Source: Anaerolineae bacterium (GTDB lineage: Bacteria; Chloroflexota; Anaerolineae; Aggregatilineales; Phototrophicaceae). Taken from it: a stretch of 60,582 nt of DNA. Location: the NCBI GenBank assembly GCA_022822545.1, contig JAJEBE010000025.1, positions 1 to 60,582 on the forward strand. Direction: 5' to 3'. The notes under the pieces were generated by a model. The model was given only the letters and a program-made list of their open reading frames with translations. It was not told the DNA's origin and did no database searches. The translations under genes and the position numbers were made by a program. This document shows positions 42,425 to 50,862 of this stretch, piece after piece (the stretch's first letter is position 1; every line of letters starts with the position of its first letter).

Positions 42425-44344
42425 TTAAGAAGCGGGAATCGTGATCGGGCCAAGCTCCAGCATCTCTGGCACGTAACCCGGGTTGCCTTCCCAGGCGAAA
42501 CGGTCTCCGGTGGTCTTGTGGTACAGAATCAGCATGAGACGATATTGTCCTGGCGGAACCCCCGATACATCAATCGAGAATCGGCGTAAGCTGCCTTCAT
42601 GCACCAACGGGAGTTCTAACTGCGAGACATTTTCCCACTCATTGCTGATCAATTGAAAAGACAGCATGTGACCTTGAAGCTCAAAGCCTTCACGAGCGCC
42701 CCAGCTGTCGACGAAGATGATCCGTTGCCCATCTTTTGCGAGCGTTAATCCGTACAACTCATAATCGACGAGCGCGTTGCCATGGCGCGCCAGGACATCG
42801 GGCATTTCGCATTTCAAGTTATCCCACATGTATTTGACGACTAGCAGCCTGTGGTTTGGTTCTACAGATTCACACGCTTCATAATTCAGCCCGTCAAAGA
42901 TGTCGTGGAGTTTCCGCGCGTCCGCGGATTTAACTGCGGAATGATCATAAAAGATCCATACAGACGGTTCCTTAACAGAATGCTGCTGGGCAAGCTCTTG
43001 GAAGATTTCCAGGTTGTCGGCGCTTCGCAAGGGCAAACCAAACCTCTCAAAATACCAGTGAAGCTGAGAGTGGCCTGACCATTTACGCAGGAGCAGCCGG
43101 TCATTGAAACCATAGGCCAATATCGGCCCGACATGGCCAGAATCCCGCGCCATTCGCGATACAATTTGCCACGGCGGTCTATCGAAATGCGACATCCGTC
43201 CGGCTACATAGGTCCGCCAGTTCGGAACCGATTCGTGAAAGGAAATGCCCGACAAGACCCAAAGAAATACGAGCAGCCCCAGCCAGGGCTTAAGGCGGTA
43301 CAAAGCAAAGATGCCGGCGGATGCGAACAGCGCAAAAAGCGGCAAGCTGGAAAGCAGGAATCGCATGCCTTCCGATGACAAGTACCCCGTCAATTGGGCA
43401 AAGGCGGCAATCACTGGCAGAAAGACCACGATCATGAACAAATAGGGCTTGATTCTAAATGCTTTGGTCGCGAAGCCGACGCCTAGCCCGAGCAAACTCA
43501 ACGCTGTGAAGAGAATGGCATTGCCATTGGCAAATACATGCAAGGTGCTGTCTAGCGCCAGCAAGCCATTGTAGTCAACATCGCCCCAACGTTTGGCGTT
43601 GCGCCCGATCGCGGACAAAACCGGGGCGATCCAGGGCAGGAAGAGCAGGAGGGCAGCACAAATCGCGAGCGGCGAAATGAACCATCGTCTGTCTTTCGGT
43701 GTCAGTAGCAGATGATATACGCCCAGCGTGAGGAAAAACAGCGCAGAGAGAACATGAGTGTTGGCGAGCAGGTAACTTGCTAAGAAGAGAGCAAAATAGT
43801 CAATCTTTGATGGAGCGCGTCTTCCATAATGGATGCGCAAGTATTGCCATAGCACGATCGCCGCAGTAAGCGCAAGCAGCGGATACGGGCGCATGTGCGG
43901 CACGTAGAAATTGTAGAGGGCATTGCTCGCCACAAAGGCAATGGCGAAAAAGCCAGCTGCTTTCCCGACGAGTTCTCGTGATATCCGGCATATCACCGCC
44001 ATTGCGAGCAAACTGATGAGTATCGAGAGTACACGACCGGTTGCGACCTCGTATGAACAGCACTTGCTCCACAATTGCAGCAGGACGAAGTATAGCGGTG
44101 TATGTAGCTCGTTCGTGCTCCGGAGCGCCGTGAATACGTCAACGATCGACTGCGGGCCTGGCTTGGTCCAGGCAGCGTGATACATAGAAAAGTATTCATC
44201 ATAAGTCGGAGGATAGAGATCGATAAGACGAAACGCGAGCATAGCGACGATAAGGAAAACTGGAATCGCCCATATCCAGTGGTCGAGAAAGCGACCTTTT
44301 GAGATAGGCGCATTGGTTTGCGGTTGATGACGGAAATCTCGCAT
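42425..44344 (-). CDS. GT-C membrane glycosyltransferase, paralogue D
   Basis: Encodes 639 residues from ATG 44344; the frame extends to 44407 but the protein aligns best with the others from here. The acidic outer-loop motif is PPTYDEYFSMY (D49, E50), followed by about ten to twelve membrane spans (NTHVLSALFFLTLGVYHLL in order near the middle) and a soluble part closing with the beta domain (FSIDVSGVPPGQYRLMLI). Its last ~120 bases of coding sequence are nearly identical to those of paralogue F. The T-box promoter of pheS lies just downstream at 42364. A possible promoter (TTGACA-18-AACAAT) is at 44455-44484. Confidence 0.86.
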   Translation of the reverse strand: MRDFRHQPQTNAPISKGRFLDHWIWAIPVFLIVAMLAFRLIDLYPPTYDEYFSMYHAAWTKPGPQSIVDVFTALRSTNELHTPLYFVLLQLWSKCCSYEVATGRVLSILISLLAMAVICRISRELVGKAAGFFAIAFVASNALYNFYVPHMRPYPLLALTAAIVLWQYLRIHYGRRAPSKIDYFALFLASYLLANTHVLSALFFLTLGVYHLLLTPKDRRWFISPLAICAALLLFLPWIAPVLSAIGRNAKRWGDVDYNGLLALDSTLHVFANGNAILFTALSLLGLGVGFATKAFRIKPYLFMIVVFLPVIAAFAQLTGYLSSEGMRFLLSSLPLFALFASAGIFALYRLKPWLGLLVFLWVLSGISFHESVPNWRTYVAGRMSHFDRPPWQIVSRMARDSGHVGPILAYGFNDRLLLRKWSGHSQLHWYFERFGLPLRSADNLEIFQELAQQHSVKEPSVWIFYDHSAVKSADARKLHDIFDGLNYEACESVEPNHRLLVVKYMWDNLKCEMPDVLARHGNALVDYELYGLTLAKDGQRIIFVDSWGAREGFELQGHMLSFQLISNEWENVSQLELPLVHEGSLRRFSIDVSGVPPGQYRLMLILYHKTTGDRFAWEGNPGYVPEMLELGPITIPAS

Positions 44345-44454
44345 ACGAATAGTCACCGGGATTGGCGCATGCCGCCTGATGAATGCGCGCAAAGCGAAAG
44401 AATGCAATACAGAGCGTCGAAGCGCCCGTGAATCAATTGATCAGTATTGCGGGA

Positions 44455-44484
44455 ATTGTTTCTGTACTGAATCAACTCTGTCAA
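44455..44484 (-). promoter_or_regulatory. Possible promoter of GT-C paralogue D
   Basis: TTGACA (44479-44484), 18-base spacer, AACAAT (44455-44460) on the minus strand, about 110 bases before the ATG at 44344. The -35 is perfect and the spacer equals that of the pheS promoter. Confidence 0.45.
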
Positions 44485-44500
44485 GATAGAGTGTTGACTT

Positions 44501-46378
44501 TCAATGGACTTCCACATTCTGCAAGTGGAGCATGTATGGCGGACTATCGGGAGCTTCTTGCCAGTCGAACGTTTCTCCCGTATGCTGGTCATACACTATT
44601 GCCACAAGCCTATAGTTTCCCGGTGGGACCTCGTTGACATCGATCGTGAATTGTTGCAGTTCGCCTTCTCGTGTCAGTTGCCGATCCAACTGGGCGGCAT
44701 TGCGCCACTCTGTAGAGATGAGTTGATGGGAGATTTTCAGGCGGTCGAGCGTCTCTCCGCTTCGCGCTATCCATCTGTTGGCGAAATACAGTCTTGATTT
44801 ATCTTCCGACAACTCGGCCCCGTAGAATTCATAACGAAGCGGATCAACCTGATTGCTCACGATGAGCCCTGCTGGCAGGCAATCAAGCGAAACCCAACCA
44901 TATTGCACCATTTCTGTCCATACCGGCAAACTCACTTGCTGGCAAGCTCGGTAGCCTAGAACATCCATTGTTTCTTCGAGCGCTGCCAAATCGGCGTCCT
45001 CTGATGTCTGATACGCTACCCAGGGCGAAATGCGGTCGCCTCTATACAGTCGCAGGTATTCTTCCAGCCACTTCGCCGCGCCGACTGTCCGGAATTCAAT
45101 GTCGCGGTTCACGAACCAGTGATCGGTTAAGTTGTATGCAATAAATTGCGGATATAACATCCTGTCCGGAAGCGAGTAGGCGATCACGTGCGCCGGATCA
45201 CCGGATTGCAGCGCCGTGCGGCTTATCAAATGCCAAGGCGGCAGTCTGTAACTGCGCAGGCGGCCCTGGATGTACAGCTTCCAGTCGGCTGTACTCGCGA
45301 ATATCAGTCCAGCGATTATCCAAAGGCAGAGCAACGCGCCCAGAATTCTTCGTTCGCGATACAAGACGTATAGGCTGGCCGCCTGGAACATGACGGCGAT
45401 GGGGAGACTGGCCAGCAGGTGCCTCATCAAGCCCGCGCTAACCGACCCTGTGCCTGTGGCTGTAATAGCTATGCTCGGCAAGAGGAGCGCGAATAGTATA
45501 ACGGCGCGGCGCACGGCGCGGCTTTTCCGACGCCAGCCTGCCACTGCGCCTGCTACAGCAAGCAGAACTAGAAGCGGGCTGTTATTGAAGTTTACATTGA
45601 ACCAGGCTATGAAATTCGTCCAAAGATTGTCAGACCGCGGTCCATGGCCCCCAACCGCATATTCGACGCCCTTGGTGAACAGGACGATAATGAGAGGACC
45701 GGCTATTGCCAAGCCAGCAATTGCCGCGATGAACACCAGCAGCCACCGTCTGTTTTTTCGGACGAGCAGCAGATGATAAAGAGAGCAAAATACGTATATC
45801 AATAGACCGTATGCGTGTGTGCTAATCAAGGCGGCGCAGGTGAAAGCAAGCGCAACATAATCGCTAGGCCGCGACGCGCGCTCGAAGACGGCGATACGCA
45901 AATACAACCATAGCGCCAATGCGGAAAGAAACACCAGATGCGGGTAATAGCGCACGTGCGGGATGTAGAAAGCGTAAAAGGCATTGCTCGCCAGGATTAC
46001 CATGGCGAAGGTCGCGGCCACGGGTGAAACCGTGTCACGCGTTAACCTATAGATCATTGCGAACGAGAGCAGGCCGGCGAAAATCGTGAAGACGCGCGCC
46101 AATGCTACCTCGTGCCCCACGAGGTAGCCCCATTGATTCAACAGAATAAAATATAGAGGCGCCTGGTCAGGCGCTGTCCCGGCAATCAGATTGATTACAT
46201 CAATGGGTGAAAAAGCCGTTTCTGCAATCCAGCCCGAGGCTAACATTGAGAAGTAGGCATCGAGGCCCAGCATATACTTGTCAATCTGAGGAATGCTAAA
46301 GGCAGCGACCAGAATCATCGGCGCCAGAGCCAAAATCCAGTGCCCAAGAATATCTTGTTTCTTAACCGACATCGCCAT
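44501..46378 (-). CDS. GT-C membrane glycosyltransferase, paralogue E
   Basis: A 625-residue protein. The N-terminus DILGHWILALAPM resembles paralogue C. The outer-loop motif is LGLDAYFSML (D40, A41): Asp is kept, but the Glu found in paralogues B, C, D, F and G is Ala. It has about ten to twelve membrane spans and a soluble part ending in a beta domain (FTIDVNEVPPGNYRLVAIVY). Either of two ATGs (46378 or 46372) could be used. The gene is preceded by a 381-base leader without other genes and a possible promoter at 46698-46728. Substrate unknown. Confidence 0.85.
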   Translation of the reverse strand: MAMSVKKQDILGHWILALAPMILVAAFSIPQIDKYMLGLDAYFSMLASGWIAETAFSPIDVINLIAGTAPDQAPLYFILLNQWGYLVGHEVALARVFTIFAGLLSFAMIYRLTRDTVSPVAATFAMVILASNAFYAFYIPHVRYYPHLVFLSALALWLYLRIAVFERASRPSDYVALAFTCAALISTHAYGLLIYVFCSLYHLLLVRKNRRWLLVFIAAIAGLAIAGPLIIVLFTKGVEYAVGGHGPRSDNLWTNFIAWFNVNFNNSPLLVLLAVAGAVAGWRRKSRAVRRAVILFALLLPSIAITATGTGSVSAGLMRHLLASLPIAVMFQAASLYVLYRERRILGALLCLWIIAGLIFASTADWKLYIQGRLRSYRLPPWHLISRTALQSGDPAHVIAYSLPDRMLYPQFIAYNLTDHWFVNRDIEFRTVGAAKWLEEYLRLYRGDRISPWVAYQTSEDADLAALEETMDVLGYRACQQVSLPVWTEMVQYGWVSLDCLPAGLIVSNQVDPLRYEFYGAELSEDKSRLYFANRWIARSGETLDRLKISHQLISTEWRNAAQLDRQLTREGELQQFTIDVNEVPPGNYRLVAIVYDQHTGETFDWQEAPDSPPYMLHLQNVEVH

Positions 46379-46759
46379 GCCTATGCTAGGACTACGTCGT
46401 AACTGTAATGTATGACCGTTTCATACGATCCACTTGTGGACAGTCTGAAATTCTGGCGCCTTAGGGCGTCCTGTTGGTAGGCGCTTCAATCAGCCGCTCA
46501 GCGCGCAACCGACGATAATGGCTACCGCGCTTACACAATAGATCAGACGCGCTCGGGCGCCGCAATCGGCGGTTTGATAAAAGAAGCAGCCGAAACTCGC
46601 TGATAAGGGAACAGCTATGCTCGCAGCCAAGCTTAATCATAATGGGTTTCTGTTTTTGCGCAAGCGGACTCTCGCCGCGCTCGCGCCGATAGTGGCTATT
46701 ATTTGCTAATGGCCCTGTACTATGTCAAACGGCGGCGATGCGGGTAAGCTTATAGTGCG
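46379..46759. other. Leader/intergenic region before GT-C paralogue E
   Basis: No gene is apparent in these 381 bases. On the minus strand TTGACA (46723-46728) and AATAAT (46698-46703) are 19 bases apart. Shortly downstream, AGTCCGC and GCGCA (around 46658-46670) resemble the start of the pheS T-box leader (AGTCCGCAAGCGCA at about 42312-42325), but the rest does not match and no T-box sequence is present. It may be a long 5' leader. Confidence 0.4.
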
Positions 46760-48703
46760 TCAAAAAGAGGTTATCGTGACTTCACCAAGCATGAGCATCT
46801 CCGGCACATAACCCGTGTTGCCTTCCCAGGCTAAACGGTCTCCGGTGGTTTTATGGTACAGGATCAACATGAGACGATATTGTCCTGGCGGAACCCCCGA
46901 TACATCAATCGAGAATTGCCGCAACTCTGCCTCATGCACCAGGGGCAGGTCTAATTGAGCGACATTGTTCCAGTCTTCGCTGAGCAGTTGAAAGGACATG
47001 CTGTAGCTTGATGTATCGAAGTCCTGTAGAGGAGTCCATCTATCAATGAACAGGACTGCATCCTTGCTGGCGTTGAGGCCCGTCTTGAAGAATTCATATT
47101 CGATGAACTCGGTCTGATAGGCAGCAGGATTGACTGGCAGGCGACAATCAAACAAGTCCCACATATATAGGTTGATGATGGTATTCAGGCCGACCTGTGT
47201 TTCTCCGCACCTGCGATAGTTGAATTTGCTCATTATGGCGTATGCTGCCGCTAGTTCATCATAATCTGCCGAGTTACTGTGAAAAAACCAAATGGATGGT
47301 GATTGCAAAGCCATTCGCCGGACAAGTTGGGAGAATTCGTCCAGATCATCAGTGACGTCAATTTCCATGTCATATTGAGAAAAATAGTATTGGCTCATCG
47401 AAATTGCATAGAATCCGCCAGTATTTGCCTTGTAATTCAATGGGAGAGAAACGAAGGCGTCATAGGGATAGCCGACGAGATTCGGCTTGAGATTGGCCTC
47501 GGCCGTCAAGCGTGAAATCATGTGAATAGGCGGCTGCGAGAAAACAACTGCTCGGACGACGATATGATGCCACCAGCTTGCTGATGTTTGAAACATAAGG
47601 CCGGCGAGAACCCATGACGCGAGTAAAATGCCCAACCACGGTTTCCAACGATACAAGGCATAGTGCCCGGCCGCAGCGAAGAGAATGAGCAAAACCCAGC
47701 CATCCAGTTGATGTCGCATAGTTGCCGCTCGGGTCAATGTCGAGAATTCGGCTAGCAGAGCCAACGTAACCAAGAATAAGGCCGGCAAGACGAGCCAGGA
47801 TTGTAAGCGCAGCTGCAACTTCTGTTTGCCAAAATACAAACCAGCCACCGAGATTAAAAGGAGCGGCGCCGCCTTGTCGTTTAGCATGAGCCTGAGCCAC
47901 GCAGCTATTGCTTCAATTGCGTTAAGCGCTTTACCTTCCAAATGACTATGGGCGACGGAGTACTGAGTAAGGACTAATGCGACCAATGGTAAACAGAGAA
48001 AAACGGCTAAAGTTATGACCAGCCCTGTCAATAGCCAGCGGCGGTTTCTTGGCAAAAAGAACAGATGATAAAGGCCGAGCGAAAACAATAAAGTGGCGCA
48101 AAAGAGATGGGTCATCATAAGTGCGAAAACGGCCGCGCCGAGCGAGACCAAGTCTCTTTTTTGGAGAGCGTCTTTCCGGTGCATGATGCGGAGATATTGC
48201 CATACTGTCACGCAGGAAAGCAGCACGAACAATGTGTATGGACGCGCCTCCGCAATATAGAAATTGAAATACGCGTTACTCATCACAATAATAACAGCAA
48301 ACAGACCGGCGACCGGGGCGATAAGGTCTCGCGCCAAGCGATAGATTTGCGCCAGCATGAGCAGGTAGAGAAAGATGCCCAAAATGCGCGCAACAGCGAT
48401 TTCGTAGGCGGTTAGGTTGCCCCAGACGCTCAAGAGCAGGTTATAGCCGGGCAAATTCGCTATGTTGGTCTGCACAAGCGATTGGAGGAATTCGGTGGCG
48501 GACATCACCTCGCCTCCCAGCCAACCCGCACTGTACATAGTCGCAAATTCATCGACAGAAGGAGGAAACATGTCGATCTGGTAGAATGACAGAGTTGCCG
48601 CTGTCAACAGAAGCGGAACCAACCAAAGCCAACAGCTTAGGATTCCTTGGTTTTTGCATTCACTAGTGCCGGATTTGGTCATTCCCGTGAAACTCTGCCG
48701 CAA
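46760..48703 (-). CDS. GT-C membrane glycosyltransferase, paralogue F
   Basis: A 647-residue protein (an ATG seven codons in, at 48682, is also possible). Outer-loop motif PPSVDEFATMY (D51, E52), about twelve membrane spans with MTHLFCATLLFSLGLYHLF in the middle, which closely matches paralogue G, and a soluble C-terminal part. The last ~45 residues instead match paralogue D almost exactly (FSIDVSGVPPGQYRLMLI, LAWEGN), so the gene looks like a mosaic. The leader in front of it contains a copy of the pheS promoter and a shortened T-box-like start. Sugar and acceptor unknown. Confidence 0.86.
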   Translation of the reverse strand: MRQSFTGMTKSGTSECKNQGILSCWLWLVPLLLTAATLSFYQIDMFPPSVDEFATMYSAGWLGGEVMSATEFLQSLVQTNIANLPGYNLLLSVWGNLTAYEIAVARILGIFLYLLMLAQIYRLARDLIAPVAGLFAVIIVMSNAYFNFYIAEARPYTLFVLLSCVTVWQYLRIMHRKDALQKRDLVSLGAAVFALMMTHLFCATLLFSLGLYHLFFLPRNRRWLLTGLVITLAVFLCLPLVALVLTQYSVAHSHLEGKALNAIEAIAAWLRLMLNDKAAPLLLISVAGLYFGKQKLQLRLQSWLVLPALFLVTLALLAEFSTLTRAATMRHQLDGWVLLILFAAAGHYALYRWKPWLGILLASWVLAGLMFQTSASWWHHIVVRAVVFSQPPIHMISRLTAEANLKPNLVGYPYDAFVSLPLNYKANTGGFYAISMSQYYFSQYDMEIDVTDDLDEFSQLVRRMALQSPSIWFFHSNSADYDELAAAYAIMSKFNYRRCGETQVGLNTIINLYMWDLFDCRLPVNPAAYQTEFIEYEFFKTGLNASKDAVLFIDRWTPLQDFDTSSYSMSFQLLSEDWNNVAQLDLPLVHEAELRQFSIDVSGVPPGQYRLMLILYHKTTGDRLAWEGNTGYVPEMLMLGEVTITSF

Positions 48704-48910
48704 TTGGCGACCCAGACATCATTCGAAAATGTGTGGAAAATAGAGAAATACACGGCTGTAGTAACCGCTCCATTGCGAAAGCGCTTTGAATCCAATTCTG
48801 CCTCACGCATTGGCAGATAACAGAGGATTCGTTTGCGGACCGCCTTCGTCATCAATTTGTAGTGATATTGGTTAGAGAGAATTATTGCGCTGACACACAG
48901 ACGCCGTCAA
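48704..48910 (-). promoter_or_regulatory. Promoter and degenerate T-box-like leader before GT-C paralogue F
   Basis: On the minus strand TTGACG (48905-48910), 18 bases, AATAAT (48881-48886). From 48812 to about 48920 the sequence aligns without gaps to 42295-42403 in front of pheS, always 6517 bases apart (promoter, AAGGCGGTCCGC versus AAGACAGTCCGC, CTGCC). Downstream, CTGCC-AATGCGTGA-GGCAG and GGATTCA recall the base of stem I with a TTC triplet, but the distal stem is missing and the T-box GGGTGGTACCGCGG is at best GCGGTTACTACAGCCG (48754-48769). No terminator is visible. Probably a decayed T-box leader. Confidence 0.6.
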
Positions 48911-48942
48911 GCCGCTAGCCTTGTAGATTCGCCAGCACAGTG

Positions 48943-50862
48943 TCAGGATTTGCCGACGGAGATTGTACTAAGCGGCAACATCTCTGGAACATAGTCGGGG
49001 TTGTTGTCCCAGTCAAGCCGCTCGCCAGTTGCGGTATTGTAAATTATCAGCATGAGACGATATGTTCCAGGCGGCGCGTGGGAGACATCTATCGCGTATC
49101 GACGCAACTCTCCCTCAGCTACCAGAGGCAGGTCCAGTTGCGCGACATTGCTCCAGTCCTCGTTGATCAGTTGATACGACATTTTGTAGCTATTTGTGTC
49201 AAAGTCCTGCTGAGAGCCCCACCTACCGATAAACCTTACCGCGTTCGAGTCTAGGTTGAAGTCCGCTTTATAGAAGTCATACTCGATAAGTTCAGTGTGA
49301 TAGCGCGTAGGATTGGCTGGCGGATGACAATCGAGCATATCCCAAGAATAGTGATTGATGGCGGTATTCAAACCGAGCGATTGTTCTTCGCAGAACTCAT
49401 ACTGCATTCCACGTATTGCCTCAGCGGCCTTGGACAAGTCTTCGGCCTGCGCAAGCGTCTTTTGATAAACATGCCAGACTGTCGGGGAATGCAGCGCATG
49501 TTGTTGAAGCAGTTCGACTAACTCGTCTGTGTTTTGCGGGAGCCCGATCTCGATCCCGTATTGAGAAAAATAGTACTGGCGTTGCGAGATTTTCGTAGTG
49601 TGGCCGGTTACAGCCACGGGCAGAAGAGATTGGTGATAAAGTTCAATAAAGGGATAGCTCAAGATATAGGGTTTGTATGTCTGCTCTTGAGCCAATCGAG
49701 ATATTAATTGGCTGGGCGGGAGCCAAAACGATGCGGCACGATAGGCTACGATATTCCACCAATTGGCGGACTGCTGGAAGGCATAGCCGGAGAGCAACCA
49801 AAGTAGAATCAGGAGCCCCAGCCAACGTTTCCATCTGAAAAACGCGTAAAGACTCGCGGCGGCGCAAAGGACAAGGAGTATCCATCCATCCAGTTGATGC
49901 CTCATCGTAGTAGGAGTTATTAATTGAGTGTACTGACCCAAGAATGCTATTGTGACCAGAAAAAGCGCGGGCAGAGTGAACCATGGTTGGTAGCGGATCA
50001 GTCTTTGTCTTATGCCCAAGATTATCCCCGCAGCGATGAAAATGAGTAGCGGTAAAGGCTGATTGTTCAGCACAACACTGAGCCAAAGACTGACAGCTTC
50101 GACAGCGCTTGTCACGTTATTCTGCAGGTGGCTGATTGAAGTGCTGTAGCCACGTAAGACGAGCGCGGCCATCGGCAGGCAAATCACAGTAGGCACTACA
50201 ACGGCTAGCCCAACCTTCAGCCAGCGGCGGCCTTTTGGCACAAAAATCAGATGATAAAAGCCAAGCGAAAACAGTAGAGTGGCACAAAAAAGGTGTGTCA
50301 TCACAAGGGTGAAGACAACCGCTCCAAGCGAGATAAGGTCTCTATTTCTAGGAGCCTCTCTCCGATGAACCATGCGGAGATAATGCCAGATGGTCAGGCA
50401 GGAGAACAATACGAACAGCATGTATGGGCGCGCGAGCGGTATATAGAAATTGAAGAAGGCGTTGCTCGCTACAATGAGTATAGCGAACAAGCCGGCGACT
50501 GGTGCGATAAAGTCGTTTGCGAGGCGATAAACAGATGCCACAACCAGAAGCGAAAGTAGTACGCCCAGAACGCGCAGTATGGCGACATCAGGGGAGGTCA
50601 GTTTGCTCCACGCCGTCAACAAAATGTAAAAGCCAGGCATAATGGAATGGTGCGCCTGCGTATGCGATTGCAGGAAATCGGCCGGATTCTCCCAGTCGGC
50701 AAGAGCGGTGGTGCTCATGGTCAACCACTCATCAAAGGATGGCGGCACCAAATCAGTTTGATACAGAGTCATGGACGAAACGAAGAGCAAGACAGGAACC
50801 ACCCAAACCCAGTGGCTGAACACGCCCCGCGTATCGTTGGTCTTTGCGACAGAAATCGTCAT
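48943..50862 (-). CDS. GT-C membrane glycosyltransferase, paralogue G
   Basis: A 639-residue protein. Outer-loop motif PPSFDEWLTMS (D44, E45), about twelve membrane spans, and the MTHLFCATLLFSLGFYHLI block that pairs it with paralogue F. The soluble C-terminal part ends with the beta domain (YAIDVSHAPPGTYRLMLIIY). Its ATG (50862) overlaps the proA stop codon as ATGA, so the gene is probably translationally coupled to proA, a proline-synthesis gene with no known link to glycosylation. Confidence 0.86.
   Translation of the reverse strand: MTISVAKTNDTRGVFSHWVWVVPVLLFVSSMTLYQTDLVPPSFDEWLTMSTTALADWENPADFLQSHTQAHHSIMPGFYILLTAWSKLTSPDVAILRVLGVLLSLLVVASVYRLANDFIAPVAGLFAILIVASNAFFNFYIPLARPYMLFVLFSCLTIWHYLRMVHRREAPRNRDLISLGAVVFTLVMTHLFCATLLFSLGFYHLIFVPKGRRWLKVGLAVVVPTVICLPMAALVLRGYSTSISHLQNNVTSAVEAVSLWLSVVLNNQPLPLLIFIAAGIILGIRQRLIRYQPWFTLPALFLVTIAFLGQYTQLITPTTMRHQLDGWILLVLCAAASLYAFFRWKRWLGLLILLWLLSGYAFQQSANWWNIVAYRAASFWLPPSQLISRLAQEQTYKPYILSYPFIELYHQSLLPVAVTGHTTKISQRQYYFSQYGIEIGLPQNTDELVELLQQHALHSPTVWHVYQKTLAQAEDLSKAAEAIRGMQYEFCEEQSLGLNTAINHYSWDMLDCHPPANPTRYHTELIEYDFYKADFNLDSNAVRFIGRWGSQQDFDTNSYKMSYQLINEDWSNVAQLDLPLVAEGELRRYAIDVSHAPPGTYRLMLIIYNTATGERLDWDNNPDYVPEMLPLSTISVGKS

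Noticed and set aside
46379..46759. A third T-box leader before GT-C paralogue E
   Set aside because: Only a promoter and a short AGTCCGC/GCGCA resemblance are visible; no T-box sequence, specifier or terminator. Kept only as a note in the region entry.
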